NCBI GenBank assembly: GCA_964437215.1 | Contig: CAYTFZ010000002.1 | Coordinates: 1-64,000 of the forward strand | Direction of reading: 5' to 3' | Source: JAAYAN01 sp964437215 | GTDB lineage: Bacteria > Bacteroidota > Ignavibacteria > Ignavibacteriales > Melioribacteraceae | Length of the DNA: 64,000 nt | In this document: positions 26,757 through 36,131 of the stretch, in pieces | Layout of the letters: each line of letters begins with the position of its first letter | Position numbering within the stretch: the first letter of the stretch is position 1 | Translations under genes and position numbers: made by a program | Notes under the pieces: generated by a model | Told to the model about the DNA's origin: nothing | The model's input: only the letters and a program-made list of their open reading frames with translations | Database searches by the model: none

Positions 26757-27563
26757 TTGGAAACTGGATTAATAATAGCAATTGCAACAATGGGTGGACT
26801 AGGGTTATTATTTGCCGGAGGTCTTGCTTTTGCAGATAAAAAATTGCGGGTAACAGAAAATCCTTTGATAGGAAAAGTTTTTGAGGTTTTGCCGGGAGCA
26901 AACTGCGGAGGTTGCGGAAAAGCCGGATGTTACGATTTTGCTGTAAATGTTGTTGAAGGGAAAGCTAAAATTAATGGTTGTCCCGTTGGAGGAAACGAAA
27001 CCGCAGAAAAAATTGCACAAATACTTGGTGTTGAAAAAGGTGTATCCGAAAAAATGTTGCCCCGTGTTTTATGCCGAGGAGGAAATAAAGAAGCTGTTAA
27101 GAAAATGACAGAATATTTGGGCCCGGTAAGCTGCGAAGCAGTTACGATAATTTCGGGCGGCGATAAACTGTGTGCTTACGGCTGCGTTGGCGGCGGAGAT
27201 TGTATTAATGCCTGTCCGTTTGATGCTATGTTTATGAATGATAACGGAATGCCTGAAATATTAGAAGAACTCTGTACCGGCTGCGGTATTTGTGCAAAAG
27301 TCTGCCCGCGCAATGTTATTGAAATGCATCCTGCAAGCAGAACAGTATTTGTTTATTGCAAAAATGAAGATGACCCGAAGACTGCAAAAGAAGTTTGTTC
27401 TGCAGCTTGCATAGGCTGCGGAATATGTGCCAGAAAATCTGAGGGAGGTATCGAGATGAGGGGATATTTGCCGGTTATTAATTACGATAAGCTGGATGAA
27501 GGATTAATTCCTTTTGATAAATGCAGGACTGGTGCCATAGTAAATTTAAAAAAGTTAAGCTGA
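26757..27563 (+). CDS. rnfB: Rnf electron transport complex subunit B
   Basis: RnfB receives electrons from ferredoxin. It has an N-terminal membrane helix (about 4-26), a 4Fe-4S binding domain with C50-x2-C53-x4-C58...C75, and ferredoxin-type clusters: CVGGGDCINACP, CTGCGICAKVCP and ACIGCGICARKS. The length is 268 residues. The start is TTG at 26757, preceded by ACGAGG; no ATG lies before the helix. It closes the rnf set in the order C-D-G-E-A-B. Confidence 0.95.
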   Translation: METGLIIAIATMGGLGLLFAGGLAFADKKLRVTENPLIGKVFEVLPGANCGGCGKAGCYDFAVNVVEGKAKINGCPVGGNETAEKIAQILGVEKGVSEKMLPRVLCRGGNKEAVKKMTEYLGPVSCEAVTIISGGDKLCAYGCVGGGDCINACPFDAMFMNDNGMPEILEELCTGCGICAKVCPRNVIEMHPASRTVFVYCKNEDDPKTAKEVCSAACIGCGICARKSEGGIEMRGYLPVINYDKLDEGLIPFDKCRTGAIVNLKKLS

Positions 27564-27567
27564 ATTT

Positions 27568-27996
27568 ATGCTTAACGAACAATTAGCTGAAAAAGGACAC
27601 GTGTTAGAAAAATCCGGCGAAAAAATACGTATCCAAATTAATTCAAACGTAAGTTGCGAAGATTGCAGCGCAAAAATATTATGTAATCCTTCAGAAATAA
27701 AAAAAATTATTGAAGTGCGTTCCAATAAAAATTTTAATGAAGGCGATGAAGTTAAAATTTCTGTAAAGGGTTCACAAATAGTATTGTTTTCCTTGCTTTA
27801 TTACGGCATCCCTCTTGTATTGCTAATTACCGGAATAATTATTTCGGATTGTTTTATTAAAAACTCATATTACAAAGAACTGTTATCTTTCTTCTCGGGA
27901 TTAATACCTACCATAATATATTACACAATTTTATATATTATTGTCCGCAAAAATAATCGTAAAAACTACTGCATAGATATATCTAAAACCAATTAA
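27568..27996 (+). CDS. rseC: RseC/SoxR-reducing-system family protein
   Basis: A 142-residue membrane protein of the RseC family, which in proteobacteria helps reduce SoxR or relay envelope stress and in Bacteroidetes sits with rnf genes. It has the N-terminal Cys pattern VSCEDCSAKILCNP, an acidic/basic beta region (EGDEVKISVKGSQ), and two membrane helices (about 67-87 and 99-120). It follows rnfB by 4 bp. The likely job is a redox accessory to Rnf, by context. Confidence 0.85.
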   Translation: MLNEQLAEKGHVLEKSGEKIRIQINSNVSCEDCSAKILCNPSEIKKIIEVRSNKNFNEGDEVKISVKGSQIVLFSLLYYGIPLVLLITGIIISDCFIKNSYYKELLSFFSGLIPTIIYYTILYIIVRKNNRKNYCIDISKTN

Positions 27997-28182
27997 AACA
28001 AATTTGGAATTTTGTGATTTGCTACAACGCAAATCAGAAAAGTTTATACCATATTTAAATAAGTGGAAAAAAAATTTTCGTAAATTGCTGTTTATGTTGT
28101 GAAGTTAAATATATTCTGATATTTTTACCCACAAGATTTTAAATAATATATAAATATCCGATATTGGTTTTGGAGTTGCCCT

Positions 28183-29823
28183 TTGAATTATAACGGTTTC
28201 GCTGATGTTCATTCAAATAATTCTAACGAATTCTTTAAATCCATAGTTGAAATTACGGATATAGGAATTAGCGTTGTTGATAAAAAAGGAATATTTGTTT
28301 ATGTAAACCAAGCTTACTGTAATTTATATGATCTTGAAATTAATCAGTTGAAAGGCAAGTCAATTTCAGAAGTTATTCCTTTCGATAAAGTCCAATCGTC
28401 GTACGATCAATTAAATGAAATTCTTACAACCGGTGTTTCGGTTGATGGTGAAACCCGATTCTGCAAAAAAGACGGTTCGGAAATTTATCTTAAAGTTGTA
28501 AAGAAAAGAATTCAAGCATCGGATGGCGATTTTTACAGATTAACAACTATTACTGATATTACTGAATTTAAGCGTAATGAAGTTATACAATCCGTACTTC
28601 TGGAGATTTCCCACCAGTCAGGTCTATCGCAAAATACTTTTGAAATATATAACAATATTTGCGAAACATTAAACGAAATTATACCGGCAGACAGCTTTTA
28701 TATTGGACTAATAAATGAAGCGACAGGCAAATTTTCTTATATCGAAAAAAATCATTCGGGTGAACTGTTTTCACAATACGATAATCTTCAATTTGAAAGT
28801 CTTCTTAAATTTGTGCTCAATACAGGTATGTCGCTGCTTGTAAATAAAGAAAAAATTATAAAATTATCTGCTCTCGGAAAAATTGATAATATTAATAGTG
28901 TACCTGAAGTTTGGATAGGTGTTCCTTTATACATCAAAGAAAAAATAATCGGGATAATTGCTTTATTTAGTTTTTCGGAGAAGAACAATTTTTCCGAACA
29001 AACAAAAGAAATTCTCGAATTTGTTGCTGAACAGATTGCCCACGTTATTGAAAGAAGAAGAATTCAGGATGAATTGATTAAAGCAAAAAACAAAGCTGAA
29101 GAATCGGATAGATTGAAATCGGAATTCTTAACCCAGATTTCTCACGAAATTCGCACACCTATTAACTCCATTTTAAGTTTTTCGGAATTACTTAAAAATG
29201 ACTTAAAACCTCACGTTACCGATGAACTTAACGATTCCTTCCTGATGATAGAAAGAGGCGGCAAAAGGCTTATCAGAACGATTGATATGATTTTAAATAT
29301 GTCGCAGATACATAATTACGAAAAATATCTTGAGTTCAAAAAATGCAATCTGCAACACGACATCCTTATCCCAATTATTGCTCAATTCCAGAATCTTGCT
29401 CAAATTAAAGGTATTAAGCTTGATTTTTACAGCGAAATTGAAAATTCCGACATTTTATGCGATTACTATTCTGTAAACCAGATATTCTTAAACCTTATTG
29501 AAAATGCAATTAAGTTTACGGATTACGGCGGGGTTGCTTGCAAACTCTATTCCCTCAATTTGAATAAACTTGTTGTTGAAATTGAAGATACAGGCATCGG
29601 AATATCGGAAGAATATATTCCTAAATTATTTTCTGTATTTTTACAGGAGGAAAGGGGCTATACCAGAAAATATGATGGCAACGGACTTGGTTTGGCGCTG
29701 GTGAAAAAGTTTGCTGACTTAAATGAAGCAGAAATTGAAGTAAAAAGCCAAAAAGGCAAAGGAACAACATTTTTCGTAATATTTAAAAATTGTCTTGTCC
29801 CTCAGTACTCATCAAAAAATTAA
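28183..29823 (+). CDS. PAS-GAF sensor histidine kinase (orphan)
   Basis: A 546-residue cytoplasmic histidine kinase with no obvious membrane segment. In order: PAS domain (about 15-130, ITDIGISVVDKKGIFVYVNQAYC), GAF domain (about 140-285), HisKA with phospho-acceptor H321 in FLTQISHEIRTPINS, and HATPase_c (about 420-540) with NLIENAIKFT, DTGIGI and GNGLGLALVKKF. The start is TTG at 28183, with GGAG seven bases upstream. No response regulator gene is adjacent. The kinase core resembles that of the next gene closely, suggesting duplication. The signal is unknown. Confidence 0.9.
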   Translation: MNYNGFADVHSNNSNEFFKSIVEITDIGISVVDKKGIFVYVNQAYCNLYDLEINQLKGKSISEVIPFDKVQSSYDQLNEILTTGVSVDGETRFCKKDGSEIYLKVVKKRIQASDGDFYRLTTITDITEFKRNEVIQSVLLEISHQSGLSQNTFEIYNNICETLNEIIPADSFYIGLINEATGKFSYIEKNHSGELFSQYDNLQFESLLKFVLNTGMSLLVNKEKIIKLSALGKIDNINSVPEVWIGVPLYIKEKIIGIIALFSFSEKNNFSEQTKEILEFVAEQIAHVIERRRIQDELIKAKNKAEESDRLKSEFLTQISHEIRTPINSILSFSELLKNDLKPHVTDELNDSFLMIERGGKRLIRTIDMILNMSQIHNYEKYLEFKKCNLQHDILIPIIAQFQNLAQIKGIKLDFYSEIENSDILCDYYSVNQIFLNLIENAIKFTDYGGVACKLYSLNLNKLVVEIEDTGIGISEEYIPKLFSVFLQEERGYTRKYDGNGLGLALVKKFADLNEAEIEVKSQKGKGTTFFVIFKNCLVPQYSSKN

Positions 29824-29892
29824 AAAGACTTAAAAAATTAAACTTCCAGACAAAAAGTAAACCTTTACAAAGTGGAATAATTTTTCAATCTT

Positions 29893-30102
29893 TATTTGTG
29901 AAATAAATGCAATTTTGCAAATTGTTATAAGCAGATAATGAAAAAAANNNNNNNNNNNNNNNNNNNNNNNNNNNNNNNNNNNNNNNNNNNNNNNNNNNNN
30001 NNNNNNNNNNNNNNNNNNNNNNNNNNNNNNNNNNNNNNNNNNNNNNNTATTTGTGAAATAAATGCAATTTTGCAAATTGTTATAAGCAGATAATGAAAAA
30101 AA
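29893..30102 (+). repeat. Exact 55-bp direct copies either side of an N gap (assembly overlap)
   Basis: Bases 29893-29947 are identical to 30048-30102, with exactly 100 N between. The same arrangement and the same 55-bp length recur at 35922-36131. This is the footprint of two contigs overlapping by one k-mer that a scaffolder joined with a default gap. Collapsing one copy and the N run gives continuous sequence; no gene is interrupted, and the right copy holds the start codon of the next kinase. Confidence 0.9.
29948..30047. other. Scaffold gap of 100 N
   Basis: One hundred undetermined bases between the two sensor kinase genes. The flanking identity indicates that probably no sequence is missing. 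Confidence 0.98.
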
Positions 30103-33100
30103 ATATATACTACTTTCTCTTCCTATTAAATTCCTTTGTGTTTAGTTGTATATATTTGAAAGGGCAATCATATCTTGTTCATAAATATCTTAAAGAAGAC
30201 GGGCTTCCAAGTAACATTGTCTTTGATGTCTGCCAGGATAAAAATGCAAATATGTGGTTTTCAACAAAATCGGGCATAACAAGATATGATGGTACAGAAT
30301 GGACTTATTTCAAGCAGAATAACCCCTCAGCAAAAAAAGAATATAAATTTATTTCCAAAGATAGCGATGGCAATATCTGGGCAATTTCCGATAACAGCGG
30401 GCTTGCTATTTCAGAATTCGACGGAAATTCTTGGAGCGAAATATTTGTTTCCGATGCTGTTGAGTTTCATACCGGAATTATAACCTCCTTTATATTATTA
30501 GAAAAAAATGGAAAAAAACTGCCTCTTTATGCTTCGGATGCCGGCGGTTTGTTTATCCTTTACAATAAAGAACTTAATTCGGTACAAAAACTTTCGAAAC
30601 AGAGAATAAATTCGTTAAAAATATTCAATAGTGTATGTTATATTGTTACCGATAAACTTGTATATACAACTTCTGACGGTCAGAAATTTCCGGTTTTAAA
30701 TCTATCTCAAAAGCTGCCTGCAAATTTTAGCATTAAAGATATTAGTGTTGATAAGAGCGGTAAAATATACTTTTTAGGTGATGGTGAAATTGCCGAAATT
30801 ACAGATACAAAAATGTTAGTACATAAATTGGGTTATTCTCCCGAAAAAATATTTATAGATGATTATTACGGTTCGCTTGTACTTGGCGGCAGCGGTGTTA
30901 TTCTTCTGTGGGATAAAATAAGTAAAAACTCGAAAAGAATAAGCAGCGAAAACGGATTATCGGCAGACGGAGCAAATGAAGTTTTTGCAGATATGGAAAA
31001 AAACCTGTGGATTGCCGGAAATAAAGGGGTAAACAAAATAGCAGGGTTCCGTTTCAGCAATTACACGCAGACTCAAGATCTGCTTAATGATAAAGTTTCT
31101 TCCCTGATCAGTTTTGAAGGAGAAATATTTGCAGGACATCCCGAAGGAATTTCGATACTGCAAGGATTGCAGATTTCGAACATAAAATTTCCTATAACTA
31201 ACCGGCGTATCAGTAAAAGTTCGGAATATACTAATTTATATAAAACTTCAAACGGAATAATTGTATCGTCTTCGGCATACGGTTTCGGGTATCTGAAGAA
31301 TGATAAAATACAATGGATTAACACGTCATCACACAAGAATGAAAAAGCCGTTGCAGTTTCGGAGGATAATTCCGGAAAAATTTACTGTGTTACCGATGCT
31401 TCGCTTTACGAAATGAACGGGTTTAATCTTATAAAAATTCCTTTTCCCGAAAATTTTGATGGAATTAAAATAAATAATATAACAGCAGATAGAGGTAATA
31501 TTTATATTGCCACAAACGGCGATGGTATTATTTGTTTTAACAAAGATAATAAATGGCAGCAGATATTTTCGAAAGATGTCTATTCCAACAATATTGTTTA
31601 TACAGTAGTTGTTATTGGTAATATTTTATTTGCAGGCACGGCTGAAGGGATAGCTTCAATTCAGGGAAATGATTTGCAAAGTTTCGAAATCGGCGGGAAA
31701 AATTTACAGGAAGCTGTTTATGCTCTTTTCCCAGATAAAAATAATACATTATGGATTGGTACCGGCTCGGGAGTATATAAATATAATGGGACAAAAATGA
31801 TGAATTATGGTCCCAGACAAGGGCTTGCAGGTTTGGAAATAGGTGTAAATTCAATTATTCAGAACAGCGAAAATATTCTTATCGGTACCGATAACGGACT
31901 TTCGGTTTATAGCTCGGAATTTGATTATAATAATTTTTTAGGACCAATTGTAAGTATTGAATCTGTTGAAGCCGGAGGAAAACGAATAAGCGTTTTCGAA
32001 AATAACTCTGTTTCATTCAGCAATAATAATTTGATATTTAAAATAAATGTTGGCTCTTTTATTGACGAAAAGCTGAACCGGTACTCAGTGAAACTTGACG
32101 GATACGATAACAAATGGATTGAAAATATTCCCGCAAATCAGAAATTACTGCAATATTCCAATCTTCCTCCTGGTAAATATAAATTGCTGGTTAAGGCAAA
32201 GGATGCCCTCGGTAACTGGAGCAGTCCTATTGCAACAGGTACAATAAATATAAAAATCCCATTTTACAAAGAAACTTGGTTCTTTTTATCTCTTATTATT
32301 CTTACCGGAATAATAATATTCAGTATGGTTATTTATTTTGAAAGAGCCCGCTATGCCGGAAAACTTGAAACTGAAGTTGCAGAACGTACAAAACAAGTTG
32401 AAGATTCGCGCAAAAGATATCATTTGATGTTCGAAAACAATCAGGCAGTACTTTTAATAGTAGATGGAAAAACGGGTGATATTGTTGATGCAAACAACTC
32501 TGCAAAAGAATTTTACGGCAAAGACTTCACAAAAAGTGTTAAAATAAAATTTAACGAGCTGAATGCGGATATTGCAAATATTAAAAACGAAAAAATCAGT
32601 CTAGCAAAAAGCTATTATACAATAAAGCATAAAGCTAAAAACGGAATTATAAAGGATGTAGAAGTTTATATAAGCAGGTTTGCATCTGAAGAAGAGGACT
32701 TGTTTTTTATAATAATTCACGATATTACCGAAAAAAGACAAAGTGAAGTGCAGATTAAAAAACTAACCGCGGCAGTAGAGCAGAGTTCACACATTATATT
32801 TATTACAAATACAGAAGGCGCAATTGAATACGTTAATCCTACTTTTTGCAGTATTACAGGATTTTCAAAAAAAGAAGCGCTGGGTAATAATCCGCGAATA
32901 TTAAAATCGGGAAAAAGAAACAACGAAGAATATAAAAGAATGTGGGATACCATATCAGCCGGTAATAATTGGAGCGGGGAATTCCTTAATAGAAAGAAAA
33001 ACGGCGAATATATATGGGTTTCGGCTTTAGTAACACCGGTAAGAACCGGAGGTAACCGTATTTCGCATTATTTGGCTGTTGAAGAGGATATAACCGAAAA

Positions 33101-34223
33101 GAAAAAGGCACAGGAAGAACTGGTTAAAAGTGAAGCTAAAATAAAAGCTATTCTGAATGCTATCCCCGATTTAATGATGCAGATTACGGTTGACGGAAGA
33201 CTTGCCGGGTGCCATTATTGCGAAGATATTATGCAGATTTCGGATCTGACAGATAATATCGGTAGAAATATTGAAGATGTATTCCCTAAAGAATTTGCAA
33301 ACATTCTGCTCGATAAAGTTATTCAGACTGTTAAACTTAACAAACTGCAAAAATTCGATCATAAATTCGGGGTGAACGGTTCAGAAAAATACTACGAATG
33401 CAGGCTGATAAGGAATGACGAGAAAACCGTGCTTGTGATTTTGCGCGATGTAACGCAGCAAAAACTTTACGAAAAAGATATTATTCTCGCAAAAGAAGAA
33501 GCAGAAAAATCGGATAAACTGAAAACTGAGTTTCTTGCGCAAATGTCGCACGAAATACGTACTCCGGTTAATTCAATTGTTAATTTTGCCGAACTTATAC
33601 GCGAAAATCTTGCCGAAAAACTTTCACCTCACGTTTTTGAAAGAATTTCTTATATAGAACAAAGCAGTAAAAGACTTATTAAAACTATCGATTCAATAAT
33701 CGAAATTGCTAAAATCCAAAGCGGCTTATATCAGGCAGAGTTTTCGGATTTTAATATTGTAACTTGCTTGACGACTGTTATAAACGAACTTGAACAAACC
33801 GCCGCGGACAAGAATATTGTTTTGTGGTATACTGCCAAATACGAAAATATAAATGTATATGCCGATTATAATTCAGTTAGAAGTATATTTTATCATCTTC
33901 TGGATAATGCAATAAAATTTACAAATGCAGGAAAAGTAAAAGTTAATCTCGATATTCTAAATGATTCTGAAGTTAGAATAGATTTTATTGATACCGGAGC
34001 AGGAATATCCGAAGAATTCTTTGCGAAAATATTCAATGCATTTTCTCAGGAAAATACTGGATATTCGCGTAATTTTGAAGGGAATGGTTTAGGACTGGCT
34101 CTTGTAAAAAGCTACTGTGAAATGAATAATATTCGAATCGAATTCACCAGCGAAAAGGGAACAGGTTCCACTTTTTCGGTATATTTTACGAAAATGCAAA
34201 AAAAAATAAAACCGATAATCTAA
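30093..34223 (+). CDS. Beta-propeller sensor histidine kinase with multiple PAS domains
   Basis: A 1,376-residue membrane-bound kinase. In order: signal peptide/anchor (1-25), a two-component-regulator beta-propeller made of Reg_prop repeats (about 30-610, e.g. DVCQDKNANMWFSTKSGITRYDG and ALFPDKNNTLWIGTGSGVYKYNG), a Y_Y_Y domain (about 640-725, LPPGKYKLLVKAKDALGNWSS), one membrane helix (about 728-752), three PAS-type domains (about 770-1130), HisKA with H1153 in MSHEIRTPVNS, and HATPase_c (GNGLGLALVKSY). This resembles a Bacteroides hybrid two-component system but lacks the receiver and AraC domains, so a separate regulator must exist elsewhere. Propeller sensors of this type often sense glycans; the ligand here is unknown. 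Confidence 0.92.
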   Translation: MKKNIYYFLFLLNSFVFSCIYLKGQSYLVHKYLKEDGLPSNIVFDVCQDKNANMWFSTKSGITRYDGTEWTYFKQNNPSAKKEYKFISKDSDGNIWAISDNSGLAISEFDGNSWSEIFVSDAVEFHTGIITSFILLEKNGKKLPLYASDAGGLFILYNKELNSVQKLSKQRINSLKIFNSVCYIVTDKLVYTTSDGQKFPVLNLSQKLPANFSIKDISVDKSGKIYFLGDGEIAEITDTKMLVHKLGYSPEKIFIDDYYGSLVLGGSGVILLWDKISKNSKRISSENGLSADGANEVFADMEKNLWIAGNKGVNKIAGFRFSNYTQTQDLLNDKVSSLISFEGEIFAGHPEGISILQGLQISNIKFPITNRRISKSSEYTNLYKTSNGIIVSSSAYGFGYLKNDKIQWINTSSHKNEKAVAVSEDNSGKIYCVTDASLYEMNGFNLIKIPFPENFDGIKINNITADRGNIYIATNGDGIICFNKDNKWQQIFSKDVYSNNIVYTVVVIGNILFAGTAEGIASIQGNDLQSFEIGGKNLQEAVYALFPDKNNTLWIGTGSGVYKYNGTKMMNYGPRQGLAGLEIGVNSIIQNSENILIGTDNGLSVYSSEFDYNNFLGPIVSIESVEAGGKRISVFENNSVSFSNNNLIFKINVGSFIDEKLNRYSVKLDGYDNKWIENIPANQKLLQYSNLPPGKYKLLVKAKDALGNWSSPIATGTINIKIPFYKETWFFLSLIILTGIIIFSMVIYFERARYAGKLETEVAERTKQVEDSRKRYHLMFENNQAVLLIVDGKTGDIVDANNSAKEFYGKDFTKSVKIKFNELNADIANIKNEKISLAKSYYTIKHKAKNGIIKDVEVYISRFASEEEDLFFIIIHDITEKRQSEVQIKKLTAAVEQSSHIIFITNTEGAIEYVNPTFCSITGFSKKEALGNNPRILKSGKRNNEEYKRMWDTISAGNNWSGEFLNRKKNGEYIWVSALVTPVRTGGNRISHYLAVEEDITEKKKAQEELVKSEAKIKAILNAIPDLMMQITVDGRLAGCHYCEDIMQISDLTDNIGRNIEDVFPKEFANILLDKVIQTVKLNKLQKFDHKFGVNGSEKYYECRLIRNDEKTVLVILRDVTQQKLYEKDIILAKEEAEKSDKLKTEFLAQMSHEIRTPVNSIVNFAELIRENLAEKLSPHVFERISYIEQSSKRLIKTIDSIIEIAKIQSGLYQAEFSDFNIVTCLTTVINELEQTAADKNIVLWYTAKYENINVYADYNSVRSIFYHLLDNAIKFTNAGKVKVNLDILNDSEVRIDFIDTGAGISEEFFAKIFNAFSQENTGYSRNFEGNGLGLALVKSYCEMNNIRIEFTSEKGTGSTFSVYFTKMQKKIKPII

Positions 34224-34376
34224 ATTAAACATCGCATGCGAAATTGTTTTTAGTGTCTAATAAAAAACAGAAACTAAAAAAAAATCTAAACATATAAAGA
34301 TTTTAGCCGATAAATAAAACCAAAATATTTTTTATGGAGTATTAAAGTCATTAAAAATAAGATTATAGGAGGAATA

Positions 34377-35135
34377 ATGGGAAAAACGATTATTTTATGT
34401 GTCCTAATATCATATAGCCTTTTTGCACAAGAAATATCATCTTTAAAAGTTGTTGCAGTTGGTATTGGTGCAAAGAACCCTACTTTTGTTGAAAAAAAAT
34501 TTCCGCATATTGAATTTTATTACACACCCGAATTAATTTCTAAAGCAGAATTAAGTGAAACGGGGAAATCGGCGCTGGCGCTTTTAGCTGAAGATGCTAC
34601 CCGTGAAGTTTTTGAAGGAAAACCTGAACTTCTAAGCAAATGGTGGGACGAAAGAGATCTTCGTTTTTATTCTACTTTATTCGATAAAAACGGAGTTGGG
34701 GCTTGGCAAGGCAAATTAAACAGAAGTGATGATTTAATGGCAATAAATGGGAAAGGTGTAGAATCGGGATTTGAAGATGCTTTGGAATACTTGATTGAAG
34801 ATGGCAAGGTTGCCGAATTTGATTCTGATAAGAAATTCAATTACGAGGCTTTTGATTGTTTGATTGAAACAAAAATGCCCGATTTTGAAATTATTAGTGT
34901 TGACGGAGTGAAAAAATCAATAAAATCAGTAGTTGAAAATGGGAATACAACTTTACTTGTTTTTTTTCAAATTCCTTCATCGGCGGACTTAAACGCAGCT
35001 AAAAAAGAAGTTAAAGAAGAAAGCGGATTCGGAGGGTTTTTAAGTGCAATGACACAGTCTGCTGCCGGATCGCATTGGGAAAGTACATTTATAAATATTG
35101 AAAGTATTATATTTGACCACAAAGTAACTGAATAA
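34377..35135 (+). CDS. Secreted protein of unknown function, possible degenerate thioredoxin fold
   Basis: I do not recognise this 252-residue protein. It has a short signal peptide (MGKTIILCVLISYSLFAQ) and a strong AGGAGG before the ATG. The first half (about 20-160) is mixed alpha/beta with no known motif. From about residue 168, KMPDFEIISVDGVKKSIKS followed by TTLLVFFQIP resembles the entry strand pattern of TlpA/peroxiredoxin proteins (MPDF-x-L-x-D-x-DG...LL-x-FW). The expected CxxC is replaced by PSS and no other cysteine pair exists, so redox activity is unlikely. It stands alone between the propeller kinase and a small outer-membrane barrel, each with its own intergenic space. Confidence 0.55.
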   Translation: MGKTIILCVLISYSLFAQEISSLKVVAVGIGAKNPTFVEKKFPHIEFYYTPELISKAELSETGKSALALLAEDATREVFEGKPELLSKWWDERDLRFYSTLFDKNGVGAWQGKLNRSDDLMAINGKGVESGFEDALEYLIEDGKVAEFDSDKKFNYEAFDCLIETKMPDFEIISVDGVKKSIKSVVENGNTTLLVFFQIPSSADLNAAKKEVKEESGFGGFLSAMTQSAAGSHWESTFINIESIIFDHKVTE

Positions 35136-35221
35136 AACTATTATATTTTCCAAATAATGTTAACAGTATTGTGATTATTGACAAAAAATGAAAAAAAACT
35201 AATAAAAAAGTAATATTTTAC

Positions 35222-35250
35222 TTTGAAGTCTCGTAAAACTGATATATTTT
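35222..35250 (+). promoter_or_regulatory. Possible Bacteroidetes-type promoter for the small barrel protein
   Basis: TTTG (35222-35225) is followed after 17 bp by TATATTTT (35243-35250), one base from TAnnTTTG. It lies about 50 bp before the start codon. The spacing is shorter than the 20 bp seen at carA and tRNA-Leu. Confidence 0.35.
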
Positions 35251-35300
35251 AGCACAGTTCTTAATTCACTATTTTACAATAAACATAAGGATCAAAAAAG

Positions 35301-35852
35301 ATGAAAAAATCTTTTCTATTAGTAGCTGCCGTTGTTATGATGGCATTCGCAGTAAACACAAACGCTCAAATGGCTGTTGGAATTCAAGGTTCGTTAGCAT
35401 TACCTACTGGCGATGTTGGAGATTTGTATGATATGGGATTCGGCGGAACAGGTACATTCTTATATTCTGTAACTCCTGAAATACAGTTAACAGGTTCTGT
35501 TGGATATTTAATGTTCAGCGGAAAAGATTTATATGACGGATTCGATTTCTCAATTATCCCTATAATGGTTGGCGGTAGATATAATTTTGAAGCCGGCAGT
35601 GTAAAACCTTACGTTTCTGCAGAAGTTGGCTTAGCAATGTCATCTTTTTCTGGAGAAGTATCATATTATGGATATACTTACAAAGTTGACGAATCAGGTT
35701 CAGATTTTGCAATAGCTCCTGGTGCAGGTATCGTAATTCCTGTAAGTCCTAATGTTGGTGTTGATGTTAATGCAAAATATATTATGGTTATGACAGAAGG
35801 CACAAGCACAAATATCATTGGCATTAATGCTGGTGTTCAAGTAGCTTTATAA
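35301..35852 (+). CDS. Small outer-membrane beta-barrel protein
   Basis: A 183-residue OmpA/OmpX-like barrel. The signal peptide MKKSFLLVAAVVMMAFAVNTNAQ is followed by about eight amphipathic strands with glycine/tyrosine turns (AVGIQGSLALPTGDVGDL, LTGSVGYLMFSG, GGRYNFEAGSVKPYVSAEVGLAM, VGVDVNAKYIMV) and a C-terminal strand IIGINAGVQVAL. This fits the outer-membrane beta-barrel family of Bacteroidetes. There is no peptidoglycan-binding domain. It is followed by a strong terminator and is probably a single-gene transcript. Function is unknown. Confidence 0.85.
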   Translation: MKKSFLLVAAVVMMAFAVNTNAQMAVGIQGSLALPTGDVGDLYDMGFGGTGTFLYSVTPEIQLTGSVGYLMFSGKDLYDGFDFSIIPIMVGGRYNFEAGSVKPYVSAEVGLAMSSFSGEVSYYGYTYKVDESGSDFAIAPGAGIVIPVSPNVGVDVNAKYIMVMTEGTSTNIIGINAGVQVAL

Positions 35853-35876
35853 TTTTTAAAATTTGATTATGTATTA

Positions 35877-35903
35877 AAAAGGGGTTGAATAAGCCCCTTT
35901 TTT
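35877..35903 (+). terminator. Rho-independent terminator after the small barrel gene
   Basis: An 8-bp stem AAAAGGGG (35877-35884) with CCCCTTTT (35894-35901) surrounds a 9-nt loop and runs into a T tract. It lies 25 bp after the stop codon. Confidence 0.85.
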
Positions 35904-35921
35904 ATTTTAAACCTCTTGAGC

Positions 35922-36131
35922 ATTTTCTCTATAAAAGATATAATGGCATTTACCAATATTGTAGATTTATACACAANNNNNNNNNNNNNNNNNNNNNNNN
36001 NNNNNNNNNNNNNNNNNNNNNNNNNNNNNNNNNNNNNNNNNNNNNNNNNNNNNNNNNNNNNNNNNNNNNNNNNNNNATTTTCTCTATAAAAGATATAATG
36101 GCATTTACCAATATTGTAGATTTATACACAA
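35922..36131 (+). repeat. Exact 55-bp direct copies either side of the second N gap (assembly overlap)
   Basis: Bases 35922-35976 equal 36077-36131, again exactly 55 bp around exactly 100 N. The identical geometry to 29893-30102, with unrelated sequence, shows this is an assembler k-mer overlap and not a biological repeat. Confidence 0.9.
35977..36076. other. Scaffold gap of 100 N
   Basis: One hundred undetermined bases in an intergenic region, with the same flanking 55-bp overlap as the first gap. Confidence 0.98.

Noticed and set aside
29885..30075. Open frames running through the first N gap
   Set aside because: They exist only because undetermined codons are not read as stops.
34232..34241. 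Perfect 10-bp palindrome TCGCATGCGA after the propeller kinase gene
   Set aside because: Too short, without a second copy or a T tract; could be chance or a weak operator.
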